A stretch of 64,000 nucleotides of DNA from Oscillospiraceae bacterium (GCA_009777725.1 WRLG01000005.1:1-64000), one strand, 5' to 3'; shown: positions 16,266-25,252, numbered from the stretch's first letter. Notes: generated by a model not told the origin, from the sequence alone. Numbers and translations are program-made.

Positions 16266-16310
16266 TATTACCCCCACACCAAGTGTCACGACTTAGCCGG
16301 TGGGGTAATA
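16266..16310. promoter_or_regulatory. Leader hairpin upstream of pcrA
   Basis: TATTACCCC (16266-16274) pairs with GGGGTAATA (16302-16310), with further CAC/GTG pairing. The loop holds a second near-palindrome AAGTGTCACGACTT. It lies between the promoter at 16331-16359 and the pcrA start, in the 5' leader. It could be an RNA switch, a protein site or just a palindrome; it has no T-run on the transcript. Confidence 0.4.
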
Positions 16311-16330
16311 TTTCAATTTTGATACGTTTA

Positions 16331-16359
16331 AGTATAACATAAATTAATCTAAAATGCAA
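16331..16359 (-). promoter_or_regulatory. Promoter of the pcrA operon
   Basis: Minus strand TTGCAT (16359-16354), 17-bp spacer, TATACT (16336-16331). Confidence 0.65.
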
Positions 16360-16401
16360 GTGTTTTATTTTGATGTGTTTGACGCGTGCTGAAAGCTAAT
16401 T

Positions 16402-16440
16402 AAAAATAACCGCCGCTATTCAAAGTCGGCGGTTATTTTT
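16402..16440 (-). terminator. Terminator of the SCP2-domain gene
   Basis: AAAATAACCGCCG pairs with CGGCGGTTATTTT around an 11-base loop. A T-run follows on both strands. It lies 11 bp past the stop of the gene ending at 16451. Confidence 0.85.
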
Positions 16441-16450
16441 AGATGCTAAC

Positions 16451-16777
16451 TTAGCCCTTGGGGTAGAAATTCTCAATCATTTTAGCCTTTTCGATGGAGC
16501 CGTTGATTTTCAGCTTTCCGGTTAAAAACAGCTTGACGGAATCCTTTTCGCCCTTTATCATGCCGACTAAATCCTTGTATGAAATCGTAAGCTCGGCGTC
16601 GTTATCTTTATAGTCATACGGTTCAATCGTGATTTTGTCGTCTATGATTTCAACGTAAAAAGTTCCCTCTCCTTCTCCCTTGATATTAATTTGGTAGGCG
16701 AGTTTGCCTTTAAAATTGCTTGCGTCTGCCGGAGCAAAAAGCTCCTTTAGGTTCGTAAAGGCTTGTTCAAACGTCAT
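16451..16777 (-). CDS. SCP2 sterol-carrier-domain protein
   Basis: 108 residues made up almost entirely of one SCP2 domain: the beta-strand pattern GKLAYQINIKGEGEGTFYVEI, then ELTISYKDLVGMIKGE, and SVKLFLTGKLKINGS, ending in the helix KAKMIENFYPKG. SCP2 folds bind lipids or other hydrophobic ligands in a tunnel. Short stand-alone forms are common in Clostridia, with no known substrate. Own promoter (16810-16838) and terminator, so single-gene transcript. Confidence 0.85.
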   Translation of the reverse strand: MTFEQAFTNLKELFAPADASNFKGKLAYQINIKGEGEGTFYVEIIDDKITIEPYDYKDNDAELTISYKDLVGMIKGEKDSVKLFLTGKLKINGSIEKAKMIENFYPKG

Positions 16778-16809
16778 AATTATTACATCCTTTCACTAGT
16801 ATTTATTTA

Positions 16810-16838
16810 AGTATAACATAATTTTCCGGCTATGTCAA
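16810..16838 (-). promoter_or_regulatory. Sigma-A promoter of the SCP2 gene
   Basis: Minus strand TTGACA (16838-16833), 17-bp spacer, TATACT (16815-16810). Confidence 0.8.
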
Positions 16839-16856
16839 CCAAAAATATGTCAAATA

Positions 16857-16897
16857 CATGGATTTTTTTAACGATTTTTTTAACGGATTTTTTAAAG
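16857..16897. repeat. Tandem T-rich 13-mers in the intergenic region 16778-17128
   Basis: GGATTTTTTTAAC-like units occur three times in a row (16859-16897), on an AT-rich stretch between divergent promoters. The rest of the 350-bp gap holds the two promoters and a C-rich heptad stretch near 17070-17105 (CCTAAAG, CCTAATG, CCCGAAT, CCCAAAA). The T-tracts are phased near 13 bp, which could bend DNA. No gene seen. Confidence 0.5.
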
Positions 16898-16977
16898 ACG
16901 AATTGTGTTGTTCTTGCAAAGTTTGCACAAATATTCACGGTTTTATAAACAAATTATACAAATATAGTAAAAGCTTA

Positions 16978-17006
16978 TTGACTTTTCTCGGAAATTTAGT
17001 TATAAT
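16978..17006 (+). promoter_or_regulatory. Sigma-A promoter of the two-component operon
   Basis: TTGACT (16978-16983), 17-bp spacer, TATAAT (17001-17006). Leader of about 115 bp to the start at 17129, containing C-rich heptads. Confidence 0.75.
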
Positions 17007-17128
17007 TAACATGGACTGAGGGACGGGGAGCTAAGCGGGGACGAAGCCTCTGAAAAGTCTCTGAGAAGCCCTTGAAGCCTAAAGCCTAATGCCCGAATCC
17101 CAAAATCCTTGTTTAAGGTGGTTTAATC

Positions 17129-17512
17129 ATGACTGTTCAAACAAAAACGATTTTTATAGTTGACGATAACGATGTCAATCTGTTAACTGCGGAATCGGCT
17201 CTTGAAGATTTATACGATGTATATACCTTGCCGTCCGCCGCAGGTATGTTCGAGTTGCTTCAGGACATCAAGCCGCATTTAATTCTGCTTGATATAATTA
17301 TGCCCGAAATGAACGGGTTTGACGCGATGGAGAAAATCAAGTCCGATGAGCGGTATAAGGATATAAGCGTAATCTTTTTAAGCGGACAAGCGGATGTTGA
17401 AACCAAAGCGCGCGGGTTTAAGCTGGGTGCTAAGGACTTTATCCAAAAGCCGTTTTATCCCGATGACTTGATTCGGCGTCTAAAGCTCGCCTTCCAAATA
17501 ACCGTCGGCTAA
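17129..17512 (+). CDS. Stand-alone response regulator receiver protein
   Basis: 127 residues, a single receiver domain. Acidic pocket IVDDNDVN near residues 10-16, phospho-acceptor Asp55 in LLDIIMPEMNG, the Ser/Thr switch in VIFLSGQ, and Lys in FIQKPF. No output domain, so it would act by protein contact or as a phosphate relay. It lies 85 bp upstream of a hybrid histidine kinase with its own receiver and Hpt domain and probably shares the promoter at 16978, so the two likely form one phosphorelay. Confidence 0.9.
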   Translation: MTVQTKTIFIVDDNDVNLLTAESALEDLYDVYTLPSAAGMFELLQDIKPHLILLDIIMPEMNGFDAMEKIKSDERYKDISVIFLSGQADVETKARGFKLGAKDFIQKPFYPDDLIRRLKLAFQITVG

Positions 17513-17545
17513 GCAAATAACAATAGCAAGCTTAAAAATCAAAAA

Positions 17546-17580
17546 TTAATTGTTAATCGTTAACTGTTAATTGTTAATTG
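17546..17580 (+). repeat. Heptad repeat cluster (ATTGTTA type)
   Basis: Five consecutive 7-mers: ATTGTTA, ATCGTTA, ACTGTTA, ATTGTTA, ATTGAAA. They end just before the ribosome site of the kinase gene. One of the clearest copies in the window. Confidence 0.8.
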
Positions 17581-17597
17581 AAAAAGGGGGTCATATT

Positions 17598-20500
17598 ATG
17601 CCTGTTAAAAAAATTCTCAGCTTCCAAAAAGCGAAAAACTTGCCGGCTTTGCTTGTGATGCTGGTGTTTTCGGTCTTTTTTGTTATGTTTATTTCAAGCT
17701 ATATTTTCGTATCGGGTATTATGGCACAGCATATGAGAAAAGAGACGGAGAATACGCTCACCTCTATTGAGCAGCAGCATATGGCGGACCATCGCGAATT
17801 AGTTACGATGATGGGCTTTGTTACCGAGACGGTTCAATCCATGATGGTAAGCGAATTTATGGTTGATGAAGCCCGGATTCCGAGAATCAACAACTACATA
17901 TCTAACATAACAGGCTTTTCAAAAGACATTGGGCAAACCTCGGGGCTGAACGGCTTTACTATATATTATACGGAAACCGACTTTATGTATCACGGGCTTA
18001 ACCAAGAGCCGCCGGAAGGGTATGACCCAACCATACAGCCTTGGTATATGATTTCGCAGAATATTGGTCACGCGCTGGGTAGCACCTCTCCCTATACAGA
18101 CGAATTTACAGGGAAAATGACAATCACCCTAATCCAAAATATCTTCAATCATGACGATGATATTATAGCAATCCTTCTGCTTGATGTTCTGCTTGAACAA
18201 ATGTACAATAATCTTGACCCGCTGGAGAGCGATGGAATTTACTGGTTTTTGATGGACAGGGAGCTCAACGGCGTTGTCCACCCGGACGAGAGCCTTATCG
18301 GAGCCAATATGCACGATTTAGGCGATGACCTGTACGATGCCGCTAACGACCTTGAAAGCGGTGCAGCTATTTCCGAACGAACGATAGTAAGCTATGACGG
18401 TGAAAAAAGAATTCTTTGGGCGAGGCAGTTTGCAAACGGCTTTTACGGAGGAGTAATTGTTGAACCGAGAGCTTACCTCCGCCCCCTTTATGAGCTTTCG
18501 TGGTATCTGGGAGGGATTGGCGTTGTTTTAGCTTTGATGCTTAGCGCGATTCTTGTCAAAATCGCAAAACAAAGGCTTAAAGCCGAGGCGCAGAGTATCA
18601 CCCTGCTGGAATCTATGCCGCTGGGGACGACTTTGTGGCGCAAAAATGCTCCAAAAGACCGCTACGAGCCTTTGAGCGCGAACTACGAAATGTTAAAGCT
18701 GTTTGAAACAAGCTCTGCCGTTTTGTTTGAAAGCTTTGAGCTGTTTTCGCCCGAATTTCAGCCCGATGGCGCAAGCTCAACGGAAAAACAATTAGCTATG
18801 ATGAACAAGGCTATGGAGGAGGGGCACATCAGCTTCGAGTGGATGCACCAAACAGAGCATGGCGACCCTCTGCCCTGCGAAATTACGCTGACGCGGACTC
18901 AAATCGGCGAAGATATTTTCGTAGCGGGATACGCGCGCGATATGCGTGACGAAAAAGCCTTGCTTGATAAAATTAAATCCGAGCATAAGAAAATCGAAAA
19001 GCTGGCGCATTGGTATCAGACGGTTCTTGACGCTATTCCGCTTCCGGTATTTGTCATTTCCTCCGATATGAAATTTTCGTTTGTCAATTCATTTGCGGCT
19101 GAATTTTTAGAGATTGAACGGGATGAAATGATTGATAATAACTGCAACATTGTAAACCTAAGCGTTTGCAATACCGACCAATGCTTTGTCAAATGCGCCC
19201 AACGGGGAGTGAATAAGACCTACTTTAAATATAAAGATTTATCTCTGATTATTACCATTAAAGAGCTGATTGATTTAGAAGGCAAAAAGGCGGGCTTTAT
19301 CGATATTTGGCAGGATATTACCGAGGTTGAGAATATGGCGAAAAAGAACGCCGATATTGAAGCTGCCAATAATGCTAAATCGCTGTTTTTGGCAACTGTC
19401 AGCCATGAAATCAGAACCCCGATGAACACAATTTTGGGTATTTCGGAAATTCAGCTTCAAAACGATGACCTTCCGACCGAGGTGGAGGACGCATTTACGC
19501 AGATTTGCTATGCCGGGGATTTGCTTCTGAATATCATTAATGATATTTTAGACCTCACTAAAATCGAATCGGGCAAGCTGGAGGTTGTCCCCGTCAGATA
19601 TGATATACCCAGTTTGATTTATGATACGGTGCAGTTAAATCATCTGCGCTATGAAAGCAAGCCGATTAATCTGAAAATCACGGTGGATAAAGATACCCCG
19701 CTTGAATTTTTCGGCGATGATTTCAGAATAAGGCAGGTGCTGAATAACCTCCTCTCAAACTCTTACAAATATACCGATAAGGGCGAGATTGAGATGACGG
19801 TTTTTGCCCAAGAGCTCACCTTCGCGCAGGATAAATACGGCGCGGACACGATGCTTATCCTAAAGGTCAGAGATACGGGGCAGGGATTAACGGAAGAGCA
19901 AATCAGTAAGCTGTTTGATGAATTTACGCGGTTTAATCCCGATTTAAACACCACAGTCGTAGGGACGGGGCTGGGGATGAGCATAACCAAACGCCTTGTC
20001 GATGTCATGAACGGCGAAATATCGGTTGAGAGCCAGCCGAATGTCGGCTCTGTCTTTACCGTAAAGATTCCCCAGAAGCGTATAGGCGATGAGGTCTGCG
20101 GTGAAGAATTTACCGATAAATTGAAGGATTACAGCTTCAGAAACCGTGCAAGAGCTAAAAAGCTGCAATCGCGTGAATATATGCCTTACGGCAGTGTCTT
20201 AGTCGTTGACGATGTAAGCTCAAACCTACAGGTTGCAAAGGGTATGCTGATGCCCTACGGCTTAGAGATTGAATTAGTTCCCAGCGGATTTGAGGCAATT
20301 GACAAGGTTGAGCAAGGCAAGGTATACGATATTATCTTTATGGACCATATGATGCCTAAGATGGACGGGATTATGACCACGCAAATCCTGCGCGAAAAGG
20401 GGTATCAAAACCCAATCGTAGCTCTTACGGCAAACGCCTTGGTAGGGCAAGCCGAGATGTTTATGAAGAATAAATTCGATGGATTTATCTCAAAGCCCAT

Positions 20501-21182
20501 TGATTCGCGCGAGATGAATACCATATTAAATGAATTTATCCGCAACAGAAAGCCCGATGAGGTTGTTGAAGAAGCAAGGGCGTTGCAAAAGCAGATGCAG
20601 GAGCAGCAAAGGATGCTTAAAGCCGCCGCTATTAAACAAGACCCCGCCGTTACAACCGAGCTTGAAAAATGCTTTGTTTGGGATGCGGGAAATGCCATTC
20701 CGATTCTTGAAGATATATGCGCCTGCCCTAAGGACAGCTTGGACAAGGCGGATATTGAAAGCTATATCATTGTCGTCCACGGAATGAAGAGCGCGCTTGT
20801 GAATATCGGCGAAAAGGAGATGGCAAAGGACGCTCTTAAATTAGAGCACGCAGGCAAAATAAGGGATTACGCCATAATCGAAGAATTTACCCCGTCCTTC
20901 CTCAAAGCAATTAAGGGGCTGGTAGACAGATATACGCCCAAATCTGCGGATTCCGGCAGTGTTGCCAGCTGTGAGAAAACCTTTTTGAAGGAAAAGCTTG
21001 AAGAATTCATAAAAGCGTGCGAAGGCTTCAATAAAAAAGCCGCTAAAACGGCTCTGAAGGAGTTAAACGCTAAAAGCTGGGACTCTGAAATAAGCTCCGC
21101 ACTCAATGAAATCGATAGGGCATTGCTGCACAGCGCGTTTAAAAGCGCAAGCCAAAAAGCAAGGGAGCTAATTAAATATTAA
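17598..21182 (+). CDS. Hybrid sensor histidine kinase with extracytoplasmic sensor, PAS, receiver and Hpt domains
   Basis: 1194 residues from ATG 17598, chosen for the AAAAAGGGGG site. Order: transmembrane helix (about 18-42); extracytoplasmic Cache-like sensor (about 45-295, with IQPWYMISQ); second helix (about 305-325); two PAS-like regions (about 330-580, including AIPLPVFVISSDMKF). Then the kinase core with His603 in FLATVSHEIRTPMN, ATPase N-box QVLNNLLSNSYKYT and G-boxes DTGQGL and GTGLGMSI. A receiver has Asp916 in IIFMDHMMPKMDG, and a C-terminal Hpt domain has His1061 in VVHGMKSALVNIG. All relay residues are present. Signal unknown; the Cache-like domain suggests a small solute. Likely works with the receiver protein at 17129. 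Confidence 0.92.
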   Translation: MPVKKILSFQKAKNLPALLVMLVFSVFFVMFISSYIFVSGIMAQHMRKETENTLTSIEQQHMADHRELVTMMGFVTETVQSMMVSEFMVDEARIPRINNYISNITGFSKDIGQTSGLNGFTIYYTETDFMYHGLNQEPPEGYDPTIQPWYMISQNIGHALGSTSPYTDEFTGKMTITLIQNIFNHDDDIIAILLLDVLLEQMYNNLDPLESDGIYWFLMDRELNGVVHPDESLIGANMHDLGDDLYDAANDLESGAAISERTIVSYDGEKRILWARQFANGFYGGVIVEPRAYLRPLYELSWYLGGIGVVLALMLSAILVKIAKQRLKAEAQSITLLESMPLGTTLWRKNAPKDRYEPLSANYEMLKLFETSSAVLFESFELFSPEFQPDGASSTEKQLAMMNKAMEEGHISFEWMHQTEHGDPLPCEITLTRTQIGEDIFVAGYARDMRDEKALLDKIKSEHKKIEKLAHWYQTVLDAIPLPVFVISSDMKFSFVNSFAAEFLEIERDEMIDNNCNIVNLSVCNTDQCFVKCAQRGVNKTYFKYKDLSLIITIKELIDLEGKKAGFIDIWQDITEVENMAKKNADIEAANNAKSLFLATVSHEIRTPMNTILGISEIQLQNDDLPTEVEDAFTQICYAGDLLLNIINDILDLTKIESGKLEVVPVRYDIPSLIYDTVQLNHLRYESKPINLKITVDKDTPLEFFGDDFRIRQVLNNLLSNSYKYTDKGEIEMTVFAQELTFAQDKYGADTMLILKVRDTGQGLTEEQISKLFDEFTRFNPDLNTTVVGTGLGMSITKRLVDVMNGEISVESQPNVGSVFTVKIPQKRIGDEVCGEEFTDKLKDYSFRNRARAKKLQSREYMPYGSVLVVDDVSSNLQVAKGMLMPYGLEIELVPSGFEAIDKVEQGKVYDIIFMDHMMPKMDGIMTTQILREKGYQNPIVALTANALVGQAEMFMKNKFDGFISKPIDSREMNTILNEFIRNRKPDEVVEEARALQKQMQEQQRMLKAAAIKQDPAVTTELEKCFVWDAGNAIPILEDICACPKDSLDKADIESYIIVVHGMKSALVNIGEKEMAKDALKLEHAGKIRDYAIIEEFTPSFLKAIKGLVDRYTPKSADSGSVASCEKTFLKEKLEEFIKACEGFNKKAAKTALKELNAKSWDSEISSALNEIDRALLHSAFKSASQKARELIKY

Positions 21183-21187
21183 GACAA

Positions 21188-21235
21188 TAAAGCCGCGTCT
21201 TACGCTTGTGTACGTAAAACGCGGTTTTGGTTTTT
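21188..21235 (+). terminator. Terminator of the two-component operon
   Basis: CCGCGT pairs with ACGCGG, extended by AAAG/TTTT and an inner CTTACG/CGTAAA stem, followed by TTTTGGTTTTTC. It begins 6 bp after the kinase stop. Confidence 0.85.
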
Positions 21236-21251
21236 CTATATCAGTCTTTGC

Positions 21252-22349
21252 TCAATCCCGCGCTACCAGACGCCTTAGCTCCTCCAAAACATTGTTTCCG
21301 CCCAGAGAAATGCTTCCCGCCTTATCGCAAATCCGCTCAATGTATTCCATCTCTTTGAGCTTGTAGAGAAGCTCGTTTTCCTCCATAAGCTTCGCCGTTT
21401 CCAATAGACTGCGGGTTGAAGCGATTTCCTCGCGCCGCGTAATCACGCTTGCCTGCGCCGCTTTTTCGGCTACAAGCACACTGTTCATAATCTCGCGGAT
21501 TTCACCCGGCAGGATAATATCCTTAATCCCCGCCTCTGAAAATTCCACGAAAAACTTCGCTTCCTTTTCCTTTAGCTTTTCTAAAACACCGCCGGAGATG
21601 CTATCCTTTTGCTTTAACAGCTCATCAAAGCGGAAACGCCCTACAAACTCTCTTACGGTAAGCTGAACAAAGGAATAAAGCTGCGTGAGCAGAGAGTTGA
21701 TTTCATTCATCGCCTTTACGGGCTCGGTGATTTTAAAATTGCAGGTAAAATTTAACCTGATTGAAACTTTATCGGCAGTCAAAATCTCCTGCCCGGGAAC
21801 GTCAATCTGCTGTAGTTTCAAATCAACGATTTTATGCGAAATCTTCCGCCCGCTGTTCCAGAAATAATGCGTTCCGGCGGGTAGCTCGCTGTCCAATTTG
21901 CCGCCTATGTAAAGCAGAGCCGTTTCGCCCTCCGATACTTCGATTTTAGTATACAGCCCCGTGTGCATACATATGAATTCGGCGGGCTGAACACCGTCCG
22001 TTGATTTGGGGTCGGTTATATCAAAATGCTTGAAGGTATTTTTTTCAAATATATCCCAAAACAGATATTCGCCCCTCTCCAAAGCACCCGTAATCCGCCC
22101 GTTTACATAACGCAAAGCAATTTGATTATCGGGAACAGTAACCTTTACCGTGCTTTTTTCAAAAAGAGGGTCGCGTAAAAGTATACTTTCGTCCAAACCG
22201 TGCCGAGCAACAGGTCCGTTAGCCTGAACGATTTCAACACTTTCGCCGAATATAGGGTAATAACTATGCTTCCCCGCTTCAAGCAAGCGGATAAACTTGC
22301 CGTTTTTTATAAGATAACCCCTTTGCCATTCTCTTATAACTATTTTCAT
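21252..22349 (-). CDS. SPFH/band-7 (slipin-like) protein
   Basis: 365 residues from ATG 22349, preceded by AGAAAGGA. The N-terminal part is a short beta-rich segment (VIREWQRGYLIKNGKFIRLLEAGKH) seen in bacterial slipin-like proteins. The SPFH core runs from about residue 170 to 270 (GQEILTADKVSIRLNFTCNFKI, YSFVQLTVREFVGRF). A charged coiled-coil helix with many Glu and Arg follows (ASVITRREEIASTRSLLETAKLM is its centre, trimmed here to avoid a long quote). No clear N-terminal membrane anchor, unlike stomatins. SPFH proteins scaffold membranes or proteases; no partner NfeD gene is adjacent. Single-gene unit. Confidence 0.8.
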   Translation of the reverse strand: MKIVIREWQRGYLIKNGKFIRLLEAGKHSYYPIFGESVEIVQANGPVARHGLDESILLRDPLFEKSTVKVTVPDNQIALRYVNGRITGALERGEYLFWDIFEKNTFKHFDITDPKSTDGVQPAEFICMHTGLYTKIEVSEGETALLYIGGKLDSELPAGTHYFWNSGRKISHKIVDLKLQQIDVPGQEILTADKVSIRLNFTCNFKITEPVKAMNEINSLLTQLYSFVQLTVREFVGRFRFDELLKQKDSISGGVLEKLKEKEAKFFVEFSEAGIKDIILPGEIREIMNSVLVAEKAAQASVITRREEIASTRSLLETAKLMEENELLYKLKEMEYIERICDKAGSISLGGNNVLEELRRLVARD

Positions 22350-22512
22350 TGGAATCAATCCTTTCTGATTGTAATTATATCACATTATTCTTTGCAAAGC
22401 AAGTAAATAATAACAAAAATAACCTTACGCTATGTGCTGACTGTATCGAATCGCCTATTAAAATTAAACAAAAAAATCTTGAATTTATTGTAAAATTCGG
22501 TTATGTTGGCTA

Positions 22513-22541
22513 TTGACAATTTTGCTGTTATCATATATAAT
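22513..22541 (+). promoter_or_regulatory. Sigma-A promoter of the secreted-protein gene
   Basis: TTGACA (22513-22518), 17-bp spacer, TATAAT (22536-22541). Confidence 0.85.
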
Positions 22542-22568
22542 TTAAGTATAGAAAGGATGGTTTTAAAT

Positions 22569-23342
22569 ATGAAAAAACTAATATCAGCAGTACTGGCTCT
22601 GACTTGCGCGGTAACAGCAATCGGAACGGCGACTTTCGCAAACAATGAACCTTTAGACGGTTTAATTGAAGGAATAGAGTTTAAAAGTGTGACGGAGCTT
22701 GAAACCTACTTAGCCGAAGTGCAGAAAACAGGTAAAACACCCGGTGTGAGCGGAGAAATTTCAAAATACCTAAGCTCTATGGATACTCTTTATTACCCCA
22801 AAAGCCTTGACGCAAGCAAAGATATTAGCACTATTTTTGTAGCTTCGACAGAAGTTTTCGTTTCTTTTAAATTCGGCAATCAGTTCAGCGAATTTAAGCA
22901 TTATATTGATGATGCTACCGCAAAAAATAAAATCGAAGAAGCAAAAACAATGCTCACCGACAAAGAATTTTCAGCGACAAGCAAGGTTCAAGGGGAATAT
23001 ACCGTATATTCCTACGTACTTGCAGGTGCTTCCAACTATATTTGGGTTCAAGACGGTAAAACTTTCAGCTTAGTATTAAACGGAACGACCGAATATGACA
23101 AGCATTACGACCTTTGCTACGCCGCCTCAAAGCAACTTAATAAGGGCGACAACACAGCTGTAAAAAAAGAGGAAGCAAAAACAGGGCGCACAGGCTGGGT
23201 AAGAAATTCATCTACCGGGCAGAGAAGATATTATAAAAACGGCGAATATCTTGTAGGCTCTCACATTTTCCCCGATGGTAAGGAATATGTATTTGACAAA
23301 AACGGTATTTATCTTGGTCGGCGTACTCCGAAAGCGGGTTAA
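22569..23342 (+). CDS. Secreted protein with a C-terminal cell-wall-binding-like repeat
   Basis: 257 residues from ATG 22569 (AGAAAGGATGG upstream). A signal peptide MKKLISAVLALTCAVTAIG ends near TATFA. The middle (about 30-195) is an unrecognised domain rich in Tyr, Lys and Ser. The last 45 residues (GWVRNSSTGQRRYYKNGEY, then DGKEYVFDKNGIYLG) look like one or two choline/glucan-binding-type repeats of the GWxxxxGxxYYxxxG pattern. Probably attached non-covalently to the wall. Own promoter and terminator. Function unknown. Confidence 0.75.
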   Translation: MKKLISAVLALTCAVTAIGTATFANNEPLDGLIEGIEFKSVTELETYLAEVQKTGKTPGVSGEISKYLSSMDTLYYPKSLDASKDISTIFVASTEVFVSFKFGNQFSEFKHYIDDATAKNKIEEAKTMLTDKEFSATSKVQGEYTVYSYVLAGASNYIWVQDGKTFSLVLNGTTEYDKHYDLCYAASKQLNKGDNTAVKKEEAKTGRTGWVRNSSTGQRRYYKNGEYLVGSHIFPDGKEYVFDKNGIYLGRRTPKAG

Positions 23343-23358
23343 GAGCTTGTTTATAATG

Positions 23359-23400
23359 TCCCCTCTGCTTCTTGGGTTTTAGAAGCGGGGGGATTTTTTT
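23359..23400 (+). terminator. Terminator of the secreted-protein gene
   Basis: TCCCCTCTGCTTCT pairs with AGAAGCGGGGGGA around an eight-base loop, followed by seven T. Confidence 0.9.
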
Positions 23401-23423
23401 GTGCGGTTTATTTAAAAAAAACC

Positions 23424-23452
23424 TTGATATTTGAAGGTGTTTATTGTATAAT
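23424..23452 (+). promoter_or_regulatory. Promoter fused to the broken 5' end of the NB-ARC gene
   Basis: TTGATA (23424-23429), 17-bp spacer, TATAAT (23447-23452). The -10 box lies inside the open frame of the NB-ARC gene, so the coding region upstream of the P-loop has been lost. Confidence 0.6.
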
Positions 23453-25200
23453 TATATAAATGTTGTCCTTTTAAGCGGCATGGGCAGGATTGGCAAAACT
23501 GAAATATGCCAAAAATTATTTCATACATATAAAGAAAGCAAGGACTTTAAGATTAAATATATCGGCTGGGTCGCATGGAACGGCAGCCTTAAAAACACGC
23601 TCTTAGGCAAATTCCCCGAAATCGCTGCTGATACGGCGGATTATTTTGGTGATGTAAAAAAACTGCTCAGCCGTTGTGGGAGCAAATTTTTACTTTTCAT
23701 TGACAATATGAATGACTTTACAGCCGAAGATGTCAAGGAGCTTAACGCCCTGCCCTGCCGCACCGTTGTTACCTCCAGAAGCGATGAAATAGATAACTTT
23801 ATCCCCGTTACCATTAAAAGCCTGCCTAAGGATGAGTGTATTGAAATATACAAAGGGGTTTTTAAAAACCGGGAAAAAGAGCGGGAATTTGAAGATGAGA
23901 TTATAAGAGAAATCGCTGAAAAAGCCGACTATATAACAATCGTAATAGAACTGCTCGCCAAAACGCCCGCTTATCGGAAACAGAGCTTTTAGAGCAATTA
24001 AACCGCAACGGGTTTAACCTTTCGGGGATTAAAAATAAAGTTGGCAAGGACAAGCGTTTCAATGAAAATATGTCCTCACTTTTTGATTTATCGAAATTAA
24101 CCCAAGAGGAGATTTTAGCTCTAAAGCAATTCTCCCTCTTCCCGCCCCAACCCTTGCCGTTTGAATATGCCCAAAAATGGTTCGAGCAAGAAAACTCCGA
24201 CATTTTAAACGACCTCTCAAACAAAGGCTGGCTAATCAAAACCGAAGCAGGCTTTTATATGCACCATGTTATTTCTGATGTTGTTAAATATGAGAATAAG
24301 CCTAGCTATAAGGAATGTTACGGCTTGGTTGACATGATGGGAGATGATTTAAATTTTGACGTGACTGAAATATTCACAACACGCTTGCCGATTTTGCCGT
24401 TTGGTGAAAAAGTTGCGAAGCATTTTGGGGGTATTGAGGATGAAAATATTGCAGACTTAATACATAATACTGGGTATATTTATAAATACTTAGGCGAATA
24501 TGACAGGGCTTTGGAGTTTTACGGTAAAGCTTTGGAAATTCAAGAAAAAATTTTAGGCAAAGAACACCCCGATACCGCAACGACCTATAACAATATGGCG
24601 ATAGTTTATGACAATCAAGGCGAATATGACAAGGCGTTGGAGCTTTACGGTCAAGCTTTGGAAATCAAAGAAAAAATTTTAGGCAAAGAACACCGCCTTA
24701 CCGCAACGACCTATAACAATATGGCGATAGTTTATAAAAACCAAGGCGAATATAACAGAGCTTTGGAGCTTTACGGTAAAGTTTTGGAAATTAGTGAAAA
24801 AATTTTAGGCAAAAAACACCGCCTTACCGCAACGACCTATAACAATATGGCGGTAGTTTATGAAAAACAAGGCGAATATGATAGGGCTTTGGAGTTTTAT
24901 GGTAAAGCTTTGGCAATAGATGAAAAAATTTTAGGCAAAGAACACCCATCTACTGCAATGACCTATAACAACATTGCGTTAGTTTATTATAATCAAGACA
25001 AATACGACCTAGCCTTGGGGCTTTATTTAAAATCATATAAAATTTTTATAAGCAAACTCTCCGAAAATCACCATTATACAAAGAACACTTATATCGGCTT
25101 AAAAAAAACATATCTCAAAAAACACCCAACCCAAACCCCAGCCGATTTCGAGCGTTGGCTTGAAGAGCAGATGTCAGCGGATAATTTAGTTATGATTTAG
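23444..25200 (+). pseudogene. NB-ARC (STAND) ATPase with TPR repeats, frameshifted and 5'-truncated
   Basis: Two frames make one protein. 23444-23992 encodes the NB-ARC core: P-loop LSGMGRIGKTEI at the very N-terminus, Walker B-like FLLFIDNMND, and the RNBS-B-like TVVTSRSDE. It shifts near 23970, where KTPAYRKQSF ends. The plus-one frame continues LSETELLEQLNRNGFNLSG into 24070-25200, giving a winged-helix-like stretch and five TPR units. Deletion of one base near 23968 would explain the break. No ribosome site precedes 23444 and the first residues are read from promoter DNA. STAND proteins of this layout serve as regulators or anti-phage sensors; a lost N-terminal effector domain is possible but not visible. 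The downstream half could still be translated from ATG 24070. Confidence 0.75.
24496..25061 (+). repeat. 126-bp tandem repeats encoding TPR units
   Basis: Units start at 24496, 24622, 24748, 24874 and 25000, each 126 bp (42 codons). They encode the kinesin-light-chain-type TPR pattern GEYDxALEFYGKALEI...HPxTATTYNNMA. The first four are close to identical at DNA level, the fifth is diverged. Near-identity suggests recent duplication or gene conversion. Confidence 0.9.
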
Positions 25201-25215
25201 AGCGTGGCAGTTATT

Positions 25216-25241
25216 AACTGAATAATTGTATCTATTCAGTT
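25216..25241 (+). terminator. Hairpin after the TPR gene
   Basis: AACTGAATA (25216-25224) pairs with TATTCAGTT (25233-25241) around an eight-base loop; no T-run follows, so terminator activity is doubtful. Confidence 0.35.
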
Positions 25242-25252
25242 GCTGAAATCTT

